A DNA stretch of 64,000 nucleotides from Bacillus tequilensis KCTC 13622 (GCF_000507145.1 NZ_AYTO01000036.1:62001-126000), one strand, 5' to 3'. Positions 18,685 through 28,878 are shown, counted from the first letter of the stretch. Translations and numbers: made by a program. Notes: generated by a model not told the origin, from the letters alone.

Positions 18685-20100
18685 TTACCATGAACTGATC
18701 ACAGGCTCTCCTGTATGGGCTTCTATAAAACGCGGATATACCGGCTTGTAGACGAGCCTGTAGCAGTGCGCTTCATCATCACGATATTCTCTCTCCCAGC
18801 CCAGCTCAACTTTAAAATGCTGCCAAAACATAGACTTGGCTTGTTCTGCTGAAATGGCCGGGACGGGATGAATGGCTTCCAGCTCTTTCGGGTCAATATC
18901 CGGTCCCATATAAACGATAATGTGACCCGTCTGGCGGCTGACGCAGATTCTGATCTGCCCGAACCGGAGCGGAACTCCGTGACAGTGCGCTTCAAATGTA
19001 AAACCAGCGACTGCGTTTTCTTCTTCATCCGGTTCTTTGTATCTGATCTTAAAATATTGATCGGCATTCGGAAATAAAGCAAACAGAAAACGAATGGCAA
19101 TTTTTTCGCACTCTGCCTCACTTACTGTCAAAGGCCCTTTTTTCTCCATAAATGACATGACGCCTTCGAGTTTTCCGGTTTCTTTATTATGGATGGTTTT
19201 CACCACTTGATGATTCCGGCCTTTAAACCAGCTGTCCAAGCTTTTATCCTCCGGCTGATACAAAGGATCATTGGGATTTCGCCAAACGGTCCCGATTCTC
19301 CCGTCTCCCAAATCCGTTTCCCGCTCTTTGACAAAGCCGTTTTCGATGCCGATCATGCTGCCGGGATCGACCTTATCGTGAATGCCTTCGAATAAAGGGA
19401 GGGGAAAGCTTTCCTGCTCCATGTCATCCTCATGATCAAGTTCTTGTTCTTCTTGAACCAAATCCGCAGGCACTGTAATGGCCCTGCAGTCAGGCTCATA
19501 CACCAAATGCGGCTGATCGTCCCCATTTTTGTAAACAGAACGATGAAGGACCTCAAACAAAAGGTCGAACTCCACGTCCTTCTTCATAAAGGCAAGTGCC
19601 TCCTTATCATCGGCCACCCGCTGCGGCTTGATGATGCTGCCCACTTTGCCGTAATAACTGAAAGACATGATCTCACCTGATAAGGAAACGTCGGCCATAA
19701 ATCCGCTCCTGGGCAGAGGAAGACCCTCCTCCATTTGAACATATGAAAATCTCACTTTATCGTCGTATGTACGGTCATCTTCTTCACGGACAAAGGCAGA
19801 GAGCGCTGCCGGATAATAAGTCTCAACAAATTGGCGCATGGTATCCTCCAATTGCTCCTCAGACAGCCTTTCTCCGCTTTCAGGCTCCATATCTCGAGAA
19901 AGGGATTCGAGCTGCCCGTCCGGTCCAAGTTCCACGCTAATGCCAGTATGCCCATCCTGAGGATCTGTCCAACAAAAATAGGTTCTTTTTTCATCACCGC
20001 CATCATCTTCAATTTCCAGTTTAAAGTGTGCCGGCACCCGGCCGATTTCCAGTGCTTTTCGTTTCAGTTCCTCTTTTTTCACAAATACGGCCCCTTCCAT
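18685..20100 (-). CDS. ycdB: YcdB/YcdC-family protein of unknown function YcdB
   Basis: A 471-residue paralogue of YcdC, colinear throughout: KKEELKRKALEIGRVPAHF aligns with the YcdC N-terminus, and the two internal cores MEEGLPLPRSGFMADV and HCHGVPLRFGQIRI match. It ends YPRFIEAHTGEPV, close to the PepSY-type 'iDa-tG' ending. No export signal. I used the ATG at 20100; a GTG at 20082 has the stronger ribosome site (aagggg, 8 bp) and is a serious alternative. Upstream in-frame codons to 20217 lack a ribosome site. Unknown function, probably cytoplasmic. Confidence 0.82.
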   Translation of the reverse strand: MEGAVFVKKEELKRKALEIGRVPAHFKLEIEDDGGDEKRTYFCWTDPQDGHTGISVELGPDGQLESLSRDMEPESGERLSEEQLEDTMRQFVETYYPAALSAFVREEDDRTYDDKVRFSYVQMEEGLPLPRSGFMADVSLSGEIMSFSYYGKVGSIIKPQRVADDKEALAFMKKDVEFDLLFEVLHRSVYKNGDDQPHLVYEPDCRAITVPADLVQEEQELDHEDDMEQESFPLPLFEGIHDKVDPGSMIGIENGFVKERETDLGDGRIGTVWRNPNDPLYQPEDKSLDSWFKGRNHQVVKTIHNKETGKLEGVMSFMEKKGPLTVSEAECEKIAIRFLFALFPNADQYFKIRYKEPDEEENAVAGFTFEAHCHGVPLRFGQIRICVSRQTGHIIVYMGPDIDPKELEAIHPVPAISAEQAKSMFWQHFKVELGWEREYRDDEAHCYRLVYKPVYPRFIEAHTGEPVISSW

Positions 20101-20425
20101 CGTTCTTATGTCCTCTTCAACTAATCGAAAAGTAATAGTCTGAAATACACAAATTTCTGAGTTTGCCAGTTTTACCAGAACATTTTTCACCAAAAATAGG
20201 TTAATAAACCTATTCAATATAAATGCTAATAATCTTAAAATTAATTCCGTTGTTACTTTTTACAGGTCCATTCATGACTAAGGAGGGCGGAGTTTCCAGA
20301 AAGCCCGGTGCAAATCGTGAGAAAAGAACCGATTTTTTGGTTATAAAATGCTAACCATTCAAAAAGATCCATTTTCTCAAAGACAAAAGACTCCCTTTCC
20401 CAAAACCATTTTAGGAGGAAAATGA
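20101..20425. other. ycdB / ycdA divergent intergenic region
   Basis: 325 bp holding the promoters of ycdB (minus) and ycdA (plus). A possible 26-codon reading frame (20274-20354) and a small inverted repeat AACC/GGTT (near 20328-20343) lie in the ycdA leader. I could not assign a promoter. The ycdA ribosome site taggagga at 20412-20419 is clear. Confidence 0.4.
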
Positions 20426-21490
20426 ATGTTTCAGAAAAAAACGTACGCTGTTTTCCTAATTCTTCTGCTGATGATGTTTACAGCTGCTTGTTCCGGCAGC
20501 AAAACAAGCGCGGAGAAGAACGAATCAGAAACAGAAAAAAGCTCAGATATCGCTCAAGTTAAAATCAAGGATGTCTCTTATGCGCTTCCGTCTAAATATG
20601 ATAAGTCAACTTCGGATAACCAGCTTGTGTTAAAAGTCAATGTCGCTGTGAAAAACACAGGAAAAGATCCGCTGAGTGTAGACGGCATGGATTTTACTTT
20701 ATACCAAGGTGATACCAAAATGTCCGACACAGCCCCTGAAGACTATAACGAAAAGCTTCAAGGCAGCACGATCAACGCTGACAAATCCGTTGAAGGAAAC
20801 CTGTACTTCGTTGTAGATAAAGGCGAGAAGTACGAACTTAACTACACGCCGAAATCTTACGGTGACAAAAAGCCAAAATCAATGACTTTTAAAATTGACG
20901 GTAAAGACAAAAAAATCCTGGCGACGGCAGATAAGCTCCAAGATTCCGCAAAAGCGTTATCGGCTTATGTTGATGTCCTTCTTTTTGGTAAAAACAACGC
21001 TGATTTCGAAAAAATCACCGGCGCCAATAAAAATGAAATTGTAAATGATTTTAACAAGTCAGCCAAAGACGGCTACCTATCAGCTTCTGGCCTTTCAAGC
21101 ACATATGCGGACAGCAAAGCACTTGATAATATCGTAAACGGCATTAAAGAAGGATTAAGCAAAAACTCATCCATTCAGGCGAAAACAACTTCCCTCTCAA
21201 AAGACGAAGCCATTGTTGAAGCCACAATTAAACCTGTAGATGCGTCTTCACTTTCTGACCGCATCGAAGACAAAGTGAAAGACTACTACAGTAAAAATTC
21301 TGACGCCAGCTATGAAGAGGCTGTGAAATACGCGCTTCAAGTCTATCCTGAGGAGTTCAAAAAGCTCGGACCTGCTTCATCAGAAAAAACGGTTGAAGTG
21401 AAAATGAAGAAAAATGACATCGACCAATGGCAGCTTGATATGGACGATTACAGAGCAGCAGAATTAGTCGAAGCATTCATCAAAGAATAA
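20426..21490 (+). CDS. ycdA: Lipoprotein YcdA
   Basis: A 354-residue predicted lipoprotein: signal peptide with lipobox FTAAC at residues about 18-22, then a Ser/Glu/Lys-rich linker. Residues about 45-150 form a DUF4352/telokin-like beta domain (VLKVNVAVKNTGKDPLSVDG, a pattern shared by many Bacillus surface lipoproteins), and the C-terminal part is a DUF5105-type helical region (ILATADKLQDSAKALSAYVD). It would sit on the outer face of the membrane. Function unknown. Monocistronic, with its own terminator and convergent with yccK. Confidence 0.85.
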   Translation: MFQKKTYAVFLILLLMMFTAACSGSKTSAEKNESETEKSSDIAQVKIKDVSYALPSKYDKSTSDNQLVLKVNVAVKNTGKDPLSVDGMDFTLYQGDTKMSDTAPEDYNEKLQGSTINADKSVEGNLYFVVDKGEKYELNYTPKSYGDKKPKSMTFKIDGKDKKILATADKLQDSAKALSAYVDVLLFGKNNADFEKITGANKNEIVNDFNKSAKDGYLSASGLSSTYADSKALDNIVNGIKEGLSKNSSIQAKTTSLSKDEAIVEATIKPVDASSLSDRIEDKVKDYYSKNSDASYEEAVKYALQVYPEEFKKLGPASSEKTVEVKMKKNDIDQWQLDMDDYRAAELVEAFIKE

Positions 21491-21496
21491 AACACC

Positions 21497-21529
21497 AAAA
21501 GGAAATAGCCTTCAGCTATTTCCTTTTTT
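21497..21529. terminator. Bidirectional terminator, ycdA / yccK
   Basis: 11-bp stem AAGGAAATAGC / GCTATTTCCTT (21499-21509 with 21515-21525), T-run on the plus side and A-rich on the left. Confidence 0.85.
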
Positions 21530-22460
21530 ATTTAAAAATCCCGCTGATAAAATTCGCCTCATCTTCGGTCAGTTCAATGTCCAAGGTCTTGAGATTATCT
21601 TTCAGCTGTTCAGGACGTTTGGCGCCTGGAATGATGGCGTCTATCGCCGGTCTCGTTAACAGCCACGCCAAGGCGACATGTGCCGTCTCCGCTTGTTTTT
21701 CCTCCGCTGCGGCTTTCAGCTTGTCTACTTTTTTGAGATTGTGAATAAATGTTTCTCCCTGAAATTGCGGCTTGTCCTTTCTGGAGTCTTCAAAGACTGT
21801 GTCTTTCGTGAATTTTCCCGTCAGCAGCCCGGACGCGAGCGGAAAATAAGGAATAAAGGAAATGCCGTGTTTTTCACAGTATGGAAGCAGCTCTTTCTCA
21901 GCATCACGCTGAATCAGCGAGTATTCTCCCTGAAAAACCTCTAAATAGCCGTCCGCATTATATTCCTGCAATTGCTGATAGTTGAGGTTCGAAGCGCCGA
22001 TGGCTTTGATTTTCCCTTCATCCTTCAGCTCCTTCAGCGTGCCTGCCACTTCAGCAAGAGGCGTTTTGCCATCGGGAAAATGAACATAATACAAGTCAAT
22101 GTAATCTGTTTTCAGCCGCTTCAGGCTCTTTTCCACCTCGCTGCGGAGAAAATCCCGGCTGTTGTCTAATTCAATGCTGCCGTTCACTTCTTTATGGGCC
22201 CCTTTGGTGGCGATGATGAGCTCATTCCGCACGCCGCGTTCCTGCACGACTTCGCCGATTAATTCTTCAGAACGTCCCAACCCGTATATAAAGGCGGTAT
22301 CGATAAAGTTCACGCCGCCATCCAATGCCGTGCGCACCAAATCTTTCCCTGTTTCATCATTCAGATTCGGAAATAGATTATGCCCTCCGACCGCGTTTGC
22401 TCCGAATCCGATCCGCTTCACCTGTAGCTTCGTCTCGCCAAGTGTACGTGTTTGATCCAT
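21528..22460 (-). CDS. yccK: Aldo-keto reductase YccK
   Basis: A 310-residue (beta/alpha)8 aldo-keto reductase. The catalytic tetrad is visible: Asp and Tyr in [15 protein letters not shown], Lys in IIATKG, His in LYYVHFPDG. The C-terminal [16 protein letters not shown] is the NADPH-binding region. Cytoplasmic; substrate not evident, similar to general stress AKRs such as YhdN. Monocistronic, between ycdA and natB. Confidence 0.88.
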   Translation of the reverse strand: MDQTRTLGETKLQVKRIGFGANAVGGHNLFPNLNDETGKDLVRTALDGGVNFIDTAFIYGLGRSEELIGEVVQERGVRNELIIATKGAHKEVNGSIELDNSRDFLRSEVEKSLKRLKTDYIDLYYVHFPDGKTPLAEVAGTLKELKDEGKIKAIGASNLNYQQLQEYNADGYLEVFQGEYSLIQRDAEKELLPYCEKHGISFIPYFPLASGLLTGKFTKDTVFEDSRKDKPQFQGETFIHNLKKVDKLKAAAEEKQAETAHVALAWLLTRPAIDAIIPGAKRPEQLKDNLKTLDIELTEDEANFISGIFK

Positions 22461-22561
22461 TGTTCCTTCTCCTTTGAAACCAATTTTGATGAAAAATAGT
22501 GCAGGGTCACTTTCTGTATTAGATATCCTTTTTCTATTTTCCTTCTTTTTTCAGGATATAC

Positions 22562-22590
22562 AAAAAGGAGAAAGTGTATTTCTCCTTTTG
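22562..22590 (-). terminator. natAB terminator
   Basis: 11-bp stem AAAAGGAGAAA / TTTCTCCTTTT (22563-22573 with 22579-22589), followed by T-run on the minus strand just after natB. Confidence 0.8.
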
Positions 22591-22595
22591 CAAGT

Positions 22596-23756
22596 TTATT
22601 TTGGCAGAACCCATTTGTCTTTCAGGAAGCAGGCTCTGGCCAGTAAAAAGAAGATGACGATGAGCACGGCGATAGTTCCTGATGTATACAAAATAGCAGC
22701 CGGCTCAACCATTCCGAATAAAAGCTGTTTAAATAACGCGTGCAGATTCAGAAACGGGATGAGAAAGTACGATAAATCAAATTGATTCGGTCCTTTGCTC
22801 AGGATGAAAAACATCGGGAGCGTAGGCAAAAAGACGATGAGAGACATATAGCTTTGCGCTTCCTTTACCGAGCTGGAAATAATGCTGATGAAAAGCTCCA
22901 TCGCAGCGATCAGCAATGCAGAAAGCACGATAATTAAGGCGGAAGCGCCGATTACACTCCACATATGATCTCCCAGCTGGAAGGCCGTTTTTAAATTTTC
23001 GGTAAATAACACGGTGGCCAAAATCAAAAACACCAAAGCCAATACACCCGAAGCAACTCCAAAAGTAGAAACCGCAAGCCACTTGCCGACCAGCACTTTG
23101 TTTCTGCTGACTGGCGTTAACAGCAGCGCCTCAATTGATTTCCGATCCTTTTCACCGGCCATGATATCAAGAGCGATCGGCATTGCGCCGGAAACAATGG
23201 ATGTCAGAATCAGCATGGGCAGAATGGCGGAAAGCATAATTGCGGAAACCCCTTTTTCCTCATCCGCTTCCTTTTGCTGAATCGTAAATGGCTGGATGAC
23301 CGATTGATCGATGTGTTGATTTGTTAAACGTTCCTGCACAATTTCATTTTTGTACTGATCTAAGGCAGACTGCACAAGCTGCATGGCATTTGACGACTCC
23401 TGATCGACTGAATTGCCGTAAACATCAACCGTAAAAGGCGTCATGCTGTTGACATATGACTCGAACTCTTTCGGGATGTTCAAATAGACATCTGCTTTTC
23501 CGTCATCGACCGCTTCTTTAGGCTTCGCAAATGTTTTTACGCTGATCTCGTCAATCGCATTAAGCTTGCTTTCCAGTGCGGGCGGCAGCGAATGGCCGAC
23601 AGCCAATGTGTACTGCTCCCCTTTGTCCGACAGCATGCTTTCATAAAAAAAGACAAGTCCTAGCATCGTAATCATCGGCACTAAAATTGTGAGTAAAAGT
23701 GTTTTTCTGTCGCGCAAAGCGTCGATCATTTCTTTTTTATAAATATGGCTCAGCAT
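22596..23756 (-). CDS. natB: Sodium-efflux ABC transporter permease NatB
   Basis: A 386-residue ABC-2 permease: one N-terminal helix (TLLLTILVPMITMLGLVFF), a large external domain of about 130 residues, then five membrane segments. It pairs with NatA to export Na+. It begins directly after the natA stop with no gap, so the two are translationally coupled. The extracytoplasmic domain between residues about 40 and 170 is typical of NatB. Controlled by the adjacent NatK-NatR system. Confidence 0.92.
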   Translation of the reverse strand: MLSHIYKKEMIDALRDRKTLLLTILVPMITMLGLVFFYESMLSDKGEQYTLAVGHSLPPALESKLNAIDEISVKTFAKPKEAVDDGKADVYLNIPKEFESYVNSMTPFTVDVYGNSVDQESSNAMQLVQSALDQYKNEIVQERLTNQHIDQSVIQPFTIQQKEADEEKGVSAIMLSAILPMLILTSIVSGAMPIALDIMAGEKDRKSIEALLLTPVSRNKVLVGKWLAVSTFGVASGVLALVFLILATVLFTENLKTAFQLGDHMWSVIGASALIIVLSALLIAAMELFISIISSSVKEAQSYMSLIVFLPTLPMFFILSKGPNQFDLSYFLIPFLNLHALFKQLLFGMVEPAAILYTSGTIAVLIVIFFLLARACFLKDKWVLPK

Positions 23757-24497
23757 TTAAGAAATCCCCCTGACAAGCTTAGACATAAAGATGTAATTCA
23801 AATCCTCGCTGCGCTCGTTTTCGTATAATGATTCAAGCGCTCCCCGGTAAATCACCTCTCCGCTGTGAATCATGATGACACTGTCACAGAGCGCCTGTAC
23901 TTCCTCCATAATGTGGCTGGAAAATAGAATCGTTTTTTGTTCCCTTTTCAGCTGCTGGATGAATTCGCGGAAGATGTTGCTGGATGTAATATCAAGCCCG
24001 GTAGTCGGTTCATCAAATAAAATGATGTCCGGGTCGTGAATCAGCGCTCTGGCAATCGCGACTTTTTGCCTCATGCCTTTCGAAAACCCGCCCACTCTCC
24101 GGTTCATATAATCGCGCATGCCGAACCGTTTCGATAAATCTTCTATTCTCGCTTTAATCTCGTGGCGATTCAGCCCGTACAGTCTGCCAAAATATTGCAG
24201 GTTTTCTTTAGCGGTCATCCTGTCGTAAAGCCCGGTTTCTCCTCCGAATAAGACGCCGATTCTTTTTTTGACCTCGGACGGCTGCTTGACCGTGTCAAAC
24301 CCGGCTACCGTGATTGCACCCTGGGACGGTTCAAGCAAGGAAGCAATCATTCTCAGCATCGTCGTTTTGCCGGCACCGTTTTCTCCGAGAATACCGACAA
24401 CTTCTCCTTTTTCAATGGTTAAGCTTACATCTCGCACCGCTTTGACTACTTTTTTCTTATCATGAAACCTGCGGCTGCAATCGGTCAGTGTAATCAT
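23757..24497 (-). CDS. natA: Sodium-efflux ABC transporter ATPase NatA
   Basis: A 246-residue ABC ATPase with Walker A GENGAGKTT, signature GFSKGMRQKVAIARA, Walker B IILFDEPTTGLD and the H-loop SSHIMEE, all complete. It powers NatB. The gene is divergent from natR; two 8-bp direct repeats 21 bp apart in the 143-bp spacer are the likely NatR binding region. Confidence 0.93.
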   Translation of the reverse strand: MITLTDCSRRFHDKKKVVKAVRDVSLTIEKGEVVGILGENGAGKTTMLRMIASLLEPSQGAITVAGFDTVKQPSEVKKRIGVLFGGETGLYDRMTAKENLQYFGRLYGLNRHEIKARIEDLSKRFGMRDYMNRRVGGFSKGMRQKVAIARALIHDPDIILFDEPTTGLDITSSNIFREFIQQLKREQKTILFSSHIMEEVQALCDSVIMIHSGEVIYRGALESLYENERSEDLNYIFMSKLVRGIS

Positions 24498-24567
24498 GTC
24501 ACAATCTCCCTTTTCGTTATGTCTAGTAATGACTATATACGAAATGCTGGATTTGTTGGATAAAGTT

Positions 24568-24596
24568 GTCGCGAAGAGTTCTTTTTATGTCGCGAA
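24568..24596. promoter_or_regulatory. Direct repeats between natA and natR (putative NatR site)
   Basis: GTCGCGAA occurs twice (24568-24575 and 24589-24596), 21 bp apart centre to centre, i.e. two helical turns. LytTR-domain regulators typically bind direct repeats at such spacing. NatR is known to activate natAB; the specific site is inference. Confidence 0.5.
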
Positions 24597-24640
24597 ATGG
24601 GATAGAATAAAGATGATTCTATGTAACTAGGGGAATGATA

Positions 24641-25342
24641 ATGGTAAAAGTCGGACTTGTCGATGACTATCGAGTAGATTTAGAGAAACTGGAAGCGATT
24701 GTATCCAGAATGCAGAATGTCGAAATTGTCTTTTCCACCGATTCAGCGGAGGAAGCCTACAGCCGGGTGAAGAGCGGAGACATTGATCTGCTGCTTGCAG
24801 ATATTGAGATGCCTCATATGTCTGGCTACGAGCTTGCCGATTTGATCAGGTCCCACTCGCTTGATGTGGATGTGATTTTCGTGACCGGTAATGGCGGCTA
24901 TGCGGTTCACGCCTTTGACCTCAACGTTCATGATTACATTATGAAACCGTACCACGCCGACCGGCTGAATGCTTCCTTCGACCGTTATTTGAAAAAGAAA
25001 ACGGAAACGAGTTTAAATGGGCGGATATTGATCAAGCAAAAATCTGAAATGCACGTCCTGCAAAAGAAGGATATCATTTTCGCAGAACGGACGGGACGTT
25101 CGACGACGATCGTGACAACCGCTGAAGAGGTGCAGACGTATCAAACATTAAATGATATTAAAGGCGACCTGCCGGAGAAGGATTTTCTCCGTTCGCACCG
25201 TTCCTTTATTATCAACATTCATTACATAAAGCACTTTTCCGCTTATACTAAGCATTCGTTTACAGTTTCCTTTGAGGGAACTGCTAAAAAAGCGATGATC
25301 ACCAAGCAGCAGCTTGATTATTTTCAAAACTACTATTTTTGA
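24641..25342 (+). CDS. natR: LytTR response regulator NatR
   Basis: A 233-residue response regulator. The receiver domain has the acidic pair in VGLVDD, phosphoacceptor Asp in LLLADIEMPHMSGYEL and Lys in MKPYH; the C-terminal LytTR DNA-binding domain includes FLRSHRSFIINIHYIKH. I took the ATG at 24641 because the upstream ATG (24635) lies on top of the ribosome site. Forms an operon with natK, 12 bp downstream, and controls natAB. Confidence 0.92.
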   Translation: MVKVGLVDDYRVDLEKLEAIVSRMQNVEIVFSTDSAEEAYSRVKSGDIDLLLADIEMPHMSGYELADLIRSHSLDVDVIFVTGNGGYAVHAFDLNVHDYIMKPYHADRLNASFDRYLKKKTETSLNGRILIKQKSEMHVLQKKDIIFAERTGRSTTIVTTAEEVQTYQTLNDIKGDLPEKDFLRSHRSFIINIHYIKHFSAYTKHSFTVSFEGTAKKAMITKQQLDYFQNYYF

Positions 25343-25354
25343 GGAGTTCAGAAC

Positions 25355-26311
25355 GTGATTGCTTTTTTTCAATGTCTTTATTTGTTTTTATTTAGTTTCA
25401 TATTTTATCAGGGAGCGGCCGCTCTTTCGCATAGTACGGCTTGCTCTTTGCTCGCAGCTGCTCTAAGCGCGGCTGCTGCAGGATTTTACCTATGGAAAAC
25501 GAAGCGGGTGTGGGGCCGCAGTTCCTTCCAGCTTTGTGCGTGGATCGCCGTGATTCAAGTGATGTCAGCGGCGGTGGTGCTGATCGGCACAGACACAATG
25601 CCGGCATTGTTTGTCATCGTGATATTCGCAGCGTGTGAAGGGCTCCGTATCGGACAGGCTGCCTCACTGGCTCGGTTTTCTGATCAAATTGATAAGCTCG
25701 CTCAAGCTGAACAGCATGCCAATCGCATGCTGATGGACGTCAGAAGCCGGAATCACGACACAATGAAGCATATAACAGCGATCCGTTCAGCGCAGTCCAA
25801 GGAAGATACACAAGCATATATCCAAAACTGGACGGATCAGTACAGTCAATATGACCGTTTTTTAAAGGGCGAGAATGCATACGTTGCAGGGGTGCTTTAT
25901 GATTTTCTTGAAAAAGCGCACGCCTCGGATGTGAATGTTTCACTGCATATGCATACACCGCTTTCTGCACTTCCGTTTTCACCCGCTGATCAGGTCAGCT
26001 TGGTCGGCAACATCTTGGAAAACGCGCTCGACAGCGCGGCGGGGGTACGAGAAAAAGCGGAGATTAAGCTGGAAACTTCGTTGCGCAGCGGACTTTATGT
26101 GCTGATTTGTGAAAACAGCACGCCCGGAATGGACGCAAAAGTGCTCGATACACTGTATCAATCGTTTGGCCTTTCAACGAAAAGCGGCCCCCATGAAGGA
26201 ATGGGCACGTATATCATTCAAAAACTGGTGAAGAGCGCTAGTGGCAGGCTGGATTTTACCTATCGCCATCCCGTCTTCCGGCTTGAAATTAAAATTCCGT
26301 TTCAAAAATAA
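25355..26311 (+). CDS. natK: Sensor histidine kinase NatK
   Basis: A 318-residue sensor kinase with three or four N-terminal membrane segments (residues 1-105) and no large external domain. The phospho-acceptor region RSRNHDTMKHITAI corresponds to the (R/N)HD..NH box of kinases partnering LytTR regulators. The N box (NILENALDSA) and G box (GMGTYIIQKL) follow. Starts at GTG 25355 after gaggag. Partner of NatR; the signal is thought to be sodium or membrane energetics, not shown by sequence. Confidence 0.88.
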   Translation: MIAFFQCLYLFLFSFIFYQGAAALSHSTACSLLAAALSAAAAGFYLWKTKRVWGRSSFQLCAWIAVIQVMSAAVVLIGTDTMPALFVIVIFAACEGLRIGQAASLARFSDQIDKLAQAEQHANRMLMDVRSRNHDTMKHITAIRSAQSKEDTQAYIQNWTDQYSQYDRFLKGENAYVAGVLYDFLEKAHASDVNVSLHMHTPLSALPFSPADQVSLVGNILENALDSAAGVREKAEIKLETSLRSGLYVLICENSTPGMDAKVLDTLYQSFGLSTKSGPHEGMGTYIIQKLVKSASGRLDFTYRHPVFRLEIKIPFQK

Positions 26312-26346
26312 AAAACCTTGAAAAGCCCGGCTTTTCAAGGTTTTTT
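26310..26346. terminator. Bidirectional terminator, natK / yccF
   Basis: 12-bp stem AACCTTGAAAAG / CTTTTCAAGGTT around 26314-26342 with A-run before and T7 after, between convergent genes. Confidence 0.9.
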
Positions 26347-26349
26347 TCA

Positions 26350-27426
26350 TTACGATGATAATGCTTGTGCAAAACGGTCCGCTTCATCTTGAAGCGTGCT
26401 TTCAATTTCTTTGTAGCGGCTGGAAATCGTTGATGCGCTGACGCCGTATTTTTTCGCCAGTTTGGCTTGAGAAACGGACGCACCGTTAAGAGAAATCGCA
26501 TTTACATAATACTCAACTGCCGCCGCAAAAGCTTCCGGTTTTCTGATGACAGGTGATTTTTTCTCGCAGAATGTTTTCCAGATGTCAATGACGGCCGGAA
26601 TCAATTCAGTCGGATACTCATCTCCGCTCAAACCTTCTTCAATAGCCGCGGCTGTTTCTTTCTCCATGTCATTTGCCCACTCAACACTGCTTTCTTCCGC
26701 TGCCTCTGCTTGCGGCTCTTCGTCTTTCTCGGCTAACAGCGCGAACAGAACGTTGTTGAATTCTTGCTTCATGAAGTCCTCCGGCGTTTTGCCGTTCTTC
26801 ACAGCGGCATCCGCATATTTCTTCACTTTGCTGATCAGTGCTTCTGTTCTCTTCACCGGGAAGATCGTGAACTGCATGAAGAACTCCGCTTTTTCCGCTT
26901 CGTGGATTGGATATCCGAGAATCAGGCTTCCCACTGGCGGAAGGTCTTGATTGTTGGCGTCCTTTTCCACTTCGAATTGTTTATTCGTAATGACATCCTC
27001 AAAGTGAATGACACCTTCTTTCAAGTCTTGCAGCAGCAATAAAGCAGGCGTCATGCTCTTCCATGATTCAACGATCTCGCGCGTTTTCGGACGAGTGATC
27101 GAATCGCCTTTTTTCTGAAGGTACTCTTCGAAAATCGTCTTTTCACCAGCAAGCGGGTGGAAGAAGATACCCCAGATTCCCAAATTAAATACGCTGATGT
27201 CTTTCGTCTGTCTGTCCATAGCTGAAAGAAAATCATGCTGGTTGATAAAGCCTGAAATGCTTTCTCTATGTACTGTGAAGGCATACTCCACTAGGTCTTC
27301 CTGAATTTGTTTTGCTTCTTTTGCCGCTAGTTCTGTCGGGAAGTCGACAACTTTGCTTCCGCAGCATTTTTTATATTTCTTGCCGCTGCCGCATGGGCAA
27401 GGGGCATTTCGTTTCACTTTTCCCAC
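26350..27426 (-). CDS. yccF: SEC-C motif protein YccF
   Basis: A 358-residue cytoplasmic protein. The N-terminal PCPCGSGKKYKKCC is a SEC-C zinc motif like that at the end of SecA. The middle is unassigned and acidic. The last 50 residues (VSQAKLAKKYGVSASTISSRYKEIE) look like a helix-turn-helix, so nucleic-acid binding is possible. Function unknown. The ribosome site ggagggttt precedes the ATG. Monocistronic, ending in the shared terminator with natK. Confidence 0.83.
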   Translation of the reverse strand: MGKVKRNAPCPCGSGKKYKKCCGSKVVDFPTELAAKEAKQIQEDLVEYAFTVHRESISGFINQHDFLSAMDRQTKDISVFNLGIWGIFFHPLAGEKTIFEEYLQKKGDSITRPKTREIVESWKSMTPALLLLQDLKEGVIHFEDVITNKQFEVEKDANNQDLPPVGSLILGYPIHEAEKAEFFMQFTIFPVKRTEALISKVKKYADAAVKNGKTPEDFMKQEFNNVLFALLAEKDEEPQAEAAEESSVEWANDMEKETAAAIEEGLSGDEYPTELIPAVIDIWKTFCEKKSPVIRKPEAFAAAVEYYVNAISLNGASVSQAKLAKKYGVSASTISSRYKEIESTLQDEADRFAQALSS

Positions 27427-27657
27427 AATAAACCCTCCGAATTCTGTTGTAACTTTTCTATTTTAACAAAAATAACTTCTGAGGGCTTGTTTTCAGGCTA
27501 AAAAAGAATTTGGTAATATGATCAGCTGGCTAAACATGCCAATTCACCTATGACATTTTTATCATCTTTTGTGATTTAAGACTTATAACCTATTCCCTCT
27601 TTGGGCCCTTCTTTTTTACAATCATTAGGTATTTATCTCATATTTTAAGGAGTGTTT

Positions 27658-28044
27658 ATGTTGGAACTAGCTGGTTTTATGCTGCGCGCCTGCGCTCTTA
27701 TACTGGATGCGGTCATTGCCGCAGCAGTCATTTTGGCGGCCGGATTTACGTTTGGCGACGGCTCTGCAGGCGTCATTATTGTCGCCATACTGATGCTGCT
27801 TGTGTACCCGTTGCTGATGCCGCTGACAAAGTGGAAGGGCACGCTCGGCAAAAAAATCATCGGACTGCAAATCGTAAGAGACGAAACACACGAGAACATT
27901 TCTTTCTTACAGGCGATTGTCCGCTACATAATAGCGTGGGTGCATGTGTTCTCTCGCCTGATCTATTTGACAGCCGCATTTACGAAGAAAAAACAAACCG
28001 TTCATGATATGGCGGCGAAAACCATTGTGCTAAAAGCAAAATAA
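27658..28044 (+). CDS. yczC: RDD-family membrane protein
   Basis: A 128-residue membrane protein of the RDD family: [15 protein letters not shown] in segment 1, [19 protein letters not shown] after segment 2, and [12 protein letters not shown] at the C-terminus are the family landmarks. Three to four hydrophobic segments. The start ATG at 27658 lies six bases after aaggag; a GTG two codons earlier is too close. RDD proteins have been linked to Na+/H+ exchange and compatible-solute transport in other bacteria. The gene symbol follows from its position between yccF and estA and is less certain than the family. Confidence 0.78.
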   Translation: MLELAGFMLRACALILDAVIAAAVILAAGFTFGDGSAGVIIVAILMLLVYPLLMPLTKWKGTLGKKIIGLQIVRDETHENISFLQAIVRYIIAWVHVFSRLIYLTAAFTKKKQTVHDMAAKTIVLKAK

Positions 28045-28075
28045 CCTTGAAGAATAGGACTCTTCAAGGTTATTT
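28043..28075. terminator. Bidirectional terminator, yczC / estA
   Basis: 11-bp stem AACCTTGAAGA / TCTTCAAGGTT (28043-28053 with 28061-28071) overlapping the stop codon of the RDD gene and followed by a T-rich tract. Confidence 0.8.
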
Positions 28076-28081
28076 ATCTCA

Positions 28082-28771
<690 letters not shown>

Positions 28772-28849
28772 TTAATTAAGTAAAGGGTATTTTTTACTTA
28801 TTTTAAAGAAATTTTAAGATTTGGATGATATTTTTGAAAATGCCGAAAA

Positions 28850-28877
28850 AAAAAGAAGGCTTATTCGCCTTCTTTAC
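28850..28877 (-). terminator. ansZ terminator
   Basis: 9-bp stem AAAGAAGGC / GCCTTCTTT (28852-28860 with 28867-28875) with T8 on the minus strand. Confidence 0.85.
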
Positions 28878-28878
28878 T

